A stretch of DNA of 24,920 bases from Firmicutes bacterium ZCTH02-B6. GTDB lineage: Bacteria > Bacillota > Limnochordia > Limnochordales > ZCTH02-B6. How positions within the stretch are numbered: the stretch's first letter is position 1; the number at the start of each line of letters is the position of its first letter. Where the stretch lies: the NCBI GenBank assembly GCA_002159155.1, contig LZRQ01000035.1, forward strand, positions 1 through 24,920, read 5' to 3'. The notes below the pieces were generated by a model that ran no database searches, was not told the DNA's origin, and worked only from the letters and a program-made list of their open reading frames with translations. Positions 23,323 to 24,920 of the stretch are shown one piece after another. Position numbers and translations under genes: made by a program.

Positions 23323-23514
23323 ATGGCCGCGAAGCTCGACCATGACGGTGACGTGCCCGCCTGGGTCAAGACTGCGACGTACATCGTGGGCAACTGGGGG
23401 TTTCCGGCGGCCGTGGCGGCGTGGTTGCTTTACCGGATAGCGCCGATCCTGGAACAGCAGACCCGGTTGCTAGAGCGGATCCTGTGGCTCTTGGAGCGGA
23501 GTGGTGGGCCGTGA
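23323..23514 (+). CDS. Small membrane protein, YvrJ-like, lysis region
   Basis: The 63-residue product has one hydrophobic segment near residues 20-42 with the pattern GNWGFPAAVAAWLLYRI. An amphipathic helix (EQQTRLLERILWLLERS) follows. The NxGFP-plus-helix layout resembles YvrJ-family and BhlA-like small phage membrane proteins. It could be a holin or holin accessory (inference). Its stop overlaps the start of the lysozyme gene (GTGA), which supports a lysis cassette. Confidence 0.65.
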   Translation: MAAKLDHDGDVPAWVKTATYIVGNWGFPAAVAAWLLYRIAPILEQQTRLLERILWLLERSGGP

Positions 23515-24041
23515 GACCCGAGGACCGCTACGACTCGCTCATCCAGTTCTACGCGGCCCGCTATGGCCTGGACTGGCAGCGCATAAAGCGTCAGATCCAG
23601 GCCGAAAGCAACTTTGACCCCAAGGCGGTGTCGCCGGCCGGCGCCCGCGGGCTGGCCCAATGGATGCCGGCCAGCTGGCGCGAATGGGACGACCATGACG
23701 GGATACCTGCCCTGGACGACCCGCACAACCCAGAAGAGGCGATTGAGGCCATGTGTCGGTACATGGCCTTTCTTTATTCCCGGTTCGGGGAGATACCGGA
23801 CCCGGACGAGCGCTGGAAGTTCGCCGTCGCCAGCTACAACGCCGGCCGCGGCAACATCAACCGCTGCCTGTCGCTCGCCCGGGAAGCCTGCGGGCAGCCG
23901 GCGTCCTACGCCGCGTGGGAGGCTGCCGGGCGGCCGCCTGGGCAGTGGCAGACGTGGGAGTACACGTCCCAGTTTCTGCATCGTGTGACAGGGAAACACG
24001 CCCAGGAGACCATCGCCTACGTGCGGCGGATCATGGGCTGA
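23511..24041 (+). CDS. Endolysin, SLT-type lytic transglycosylase/lysozyme
   Basis: The protein of about 176 residues has a soluble SLT/lysozyme-like fold. The catalytic Glu32 lies in IQAESNFDPKAVS. It is followed by the canonical GARGLAQWMPASW segment and, later, AVASYNAGRGNI and QTWEYTSQF. It should cleave the glycan strands of peptidoglycan to release progeny. There is no signal peptide, so export would depend on a holin. The GTG at 23511 is served by GGAG at 23498-23501 and overlaps the previous stop by 4 bases. Upstream in-frame codons lie within the membrane-protein gene and are not used. Confidence 0.88.
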   Translation: MRPEDRYDSLIQFYAARYGLDWQRIKRQIQAESNFDPKAVSPAGARGLAQWMPASWREWDDHDGIPALDDPHNPEEAIEAMCRYMAFLYSRFGEIPDPDERWKFAVASYNAGRGNINRCLSLAREACGQPASYAAWEAAGRPPGQWQTWEYTSQFLHRVTGKHAQETIAYVRRIMG

Positions 24042-24065
24042 ATCTTAAACAGGAGGCTGATAGTC

Positions 24066-24473
24066 ATGCGTACCGTCTCGAGTGCTGCTGTGCTGGTCGC
24101 CGTGGCCCTGCTGGTGCTGGCCCTGCCCGTGTTGGGGGCCACCGAGGGCACCGTGCCGTGGGACCAACTGGAGATCGCCATCGGCCCGGTGGTGCTGGTG
24201 TGGGGAGCCCTGGTCGCTGGCGTTATCCAGGTACTCAAAGCGGTGCAGGTAGGTAACCCGCCGCGACCGTTGCTAGACACGGCTCAGAAAATTTGGTTGG
24301 CGAACGTTCTGTTGGGCGGCGTCGGCGTGCTCGTCTACGAGCTGACGCAGGGTACCGTACTGCTCCAGGCCGTGCTCAACGCGGTGCTCGCGGTACTAAC
24401 GGCCAGCGGCGTGTTTGAGGCCGCGAAGACCGCTGGAGCCGCGGGAAAAGCCTCAACCGGACCCGTATCCTGA
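24066..24473 (+). CDS. Holin-like membrane protein
   Basis: The 135-residue protein starts with a signal-peptide-like hydrophobic stretch (residues 5-24, possible cleavage after VLGA). Three further hydrophobic segments lie at about 37-60, 77-92 and 97-120, and the tail is Ala/Gly-rich. Position right after the endolysin and the small multi-span layout point to a holin. No specific holin family is recognised, and a second holin candidate lies before the endolysin. The ATG is preceded by AACAGGAGGCTG. Confidence 0.68.
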   Translation: MRTVSSAAVLVAVALLVLALPVLGATEGTVPWDQLEIAIGPVVLVWGALVAGVIQVLKAVQVGNPPRPLLDTAQKIWLANVLLGGVGVLVYELTQGTVLLQAVLNAVLAVLTASGVFEAAKTAGAAGKASTGPVS

Positions 24474-24480
24474 AACCGTT

Positions 24481-24515
24481 GCTCCCGGACTGGCTGAATG
24501 GGCTGGTCCGGGAGC
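24481..24515 (+). repeat. Inverted repeat between holin and exported protein genes
   Basis: A perfect 10-bp inverted repeat (GCTCCCGGAC at 24481-24490 with GTCCGGGAGC at 24506-24515) encloses a 15-base loop. There is no T-run, so it is not a standard terminator. It lies eight bases after the holin-like gene stop. Confidence 0.5.
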
Positions 24516-24563
24516 GGCCCGGCGACACGGTGACGAGTCGGCAACGATGGAGGGGACGCTGAC

Positions 24564-24902
24564 ATGCGTAGGCTGAGTGTTGTCGTCGCACTGGTTGCCA
24601 TCCTCGTGATGGCGGTGGCGCTGCCGGCGGCCGCACTGGAGCTGCAGGGCGAGCACCGACTCATGGCTAGCTACGCCGAAGACCTAGAGGTCCGGGCTGC
24701 CGAGGCGCTGGTGCTGCGGCACGGTGAGTGGTGGGCCGAGCTGGTGCTCACGCAGCGTTGGTCACCGGCGTGGCCGAGGCGCATCGAGGCCGAGCTGAGC
24801 GTCTGGCGCACCGCCGGCGGCTGGGACTACGGCGCCGGCGTACTGTGGCGCGTGACGGAGCGGCGGGTTAAACCGTGGCTGATGGTGGCAAAACCGTGGT
24901 GA
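24564..24902 (+). CDS. Small exported protein, unknown function
   Basis: The 112-residue product has a clear signal peptide: Arg-Arg near the start, a hydrophobic core to about residue 20, and LPAAA-L as likely cleavage site. The mature part is unusual for its many Trp residues and alternating hydrophobic pattern (WWAELVLTQRWSPAWPRRIEAELSVWRTAGGWDYG), suggesting beta strands. No family is recognised. Location after the holin suggests a late lysis or spanin-like accessory, or a lysogeny-expressed surface protein; this is speculation. The ATG follows GATGGAGGGG. Only 18 bases of window remain after it. Confidence 0.62.
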   Translation: MRRLSVVVALVAILVMAVALPAAALELQGEHRLMASYAEDLEVRAAEALVLRHGEWWAELVLTQRWSPAWPRRIEAELSVWRTAGGWDYGAGVLWRVTERRVKPWLMVAKPW

Positions 24903-24920
24903 CCGGATGCGGGGCGGCGC

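Noticed and set aside
24481..24515. Inverted repeat considered as a transcription terminator
   Set aside because: The loop is long and no T-run follows the stem.
24479..24562. A 27-codon ORF (TTG start) ending two bases before the exported protein gene
   Set aside because: It has no ribosome binding site, and its codons coincide with the 10-bp inverted repeat. It is too short to support without expression data.

Overview
The window is a nearly uninterrupted, single-strand (+) late region of a tailed bacteriophage or prophage with a long non-contractile tail (siphovirus). It is GC-rich and makes heavy use of GTG and TTG starts behind strong AGGAGG-type ribosome binding sites. This points to a high-GC, probably thermophilic, Bacillota (Firmicutes) host. 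The host assignment is inference; no host gene is visible.

Layout. (1) DNA packaging and head, 3-7057: a partial gene next to the terminase, terminase large subunit, portal, SPP1 gp7/Mu F-like minor head protein, a rho-independent terminator, a tiny very basic ORF, an HExxH metallopeptidase, scaffold, lambda gpD-like decoration protein and a lambda gpE-family major capsid protein. (2) Head-tail joining, 7070-9040: a gene in the lambda FI position followed by connector, stopper, HK97 gp10-like and tail-terminator type genes. (3) Tail tube and tape, 9047-14476: tail tube protein, tail assembly chaperone with a -1 frameshift extension, and a 1325-residue tape measure protein carrying tandem 35-residue repeats. 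(4) An accessory island, 14479-16964: a zinc-ribbon protein, two unrecognised genes, then a separately promoted gene for a tyrosine recombinase whose N-terminus is a ScpB-like winged-helix domain, ending in its own terminator. (5) Lambda-type tail tip, 16985-22920: two tandem gpM-like proteins, gpL-like Fe-S protein, gpK-like NlpC/P60 peptidase and a gpJ-like host-specificity protein. (6) An unrecognised small gene, a terminator, then a lysis module, 23323-24902: YvrJ-like membrane peptide, SLT-type lysozyme, holin-like protein and a small exported protein.

How it fits together. The order scaffold, D, E, connectors, V, G/GT, H, M, L, K, J reproduces the lambda morphogenetic order, so most assignments rest on sequence and position together. 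The striking departure is the island between tape measure (H) and gpM. A ScpB-XerC/D-like fusion recombinase sits inside the late structural operon. It has a near-consensus promoter, three helically phased repeats upstream, and a leader RNA in which one CCCTAG element can pair with three different CTAGG(G) partners, one of them overlapping the ribosome binding site. I regard this cassette as the most novel thing in the window.

Other notable signals are a 33-residue W/D/E/T-rich module shared by the first gpM-like protein and the gpJ-like protein, and strong stem-loops just after the major capsid and tail tube genes that could taper downstream expression. Family assignments are by eye; no database search was possible.
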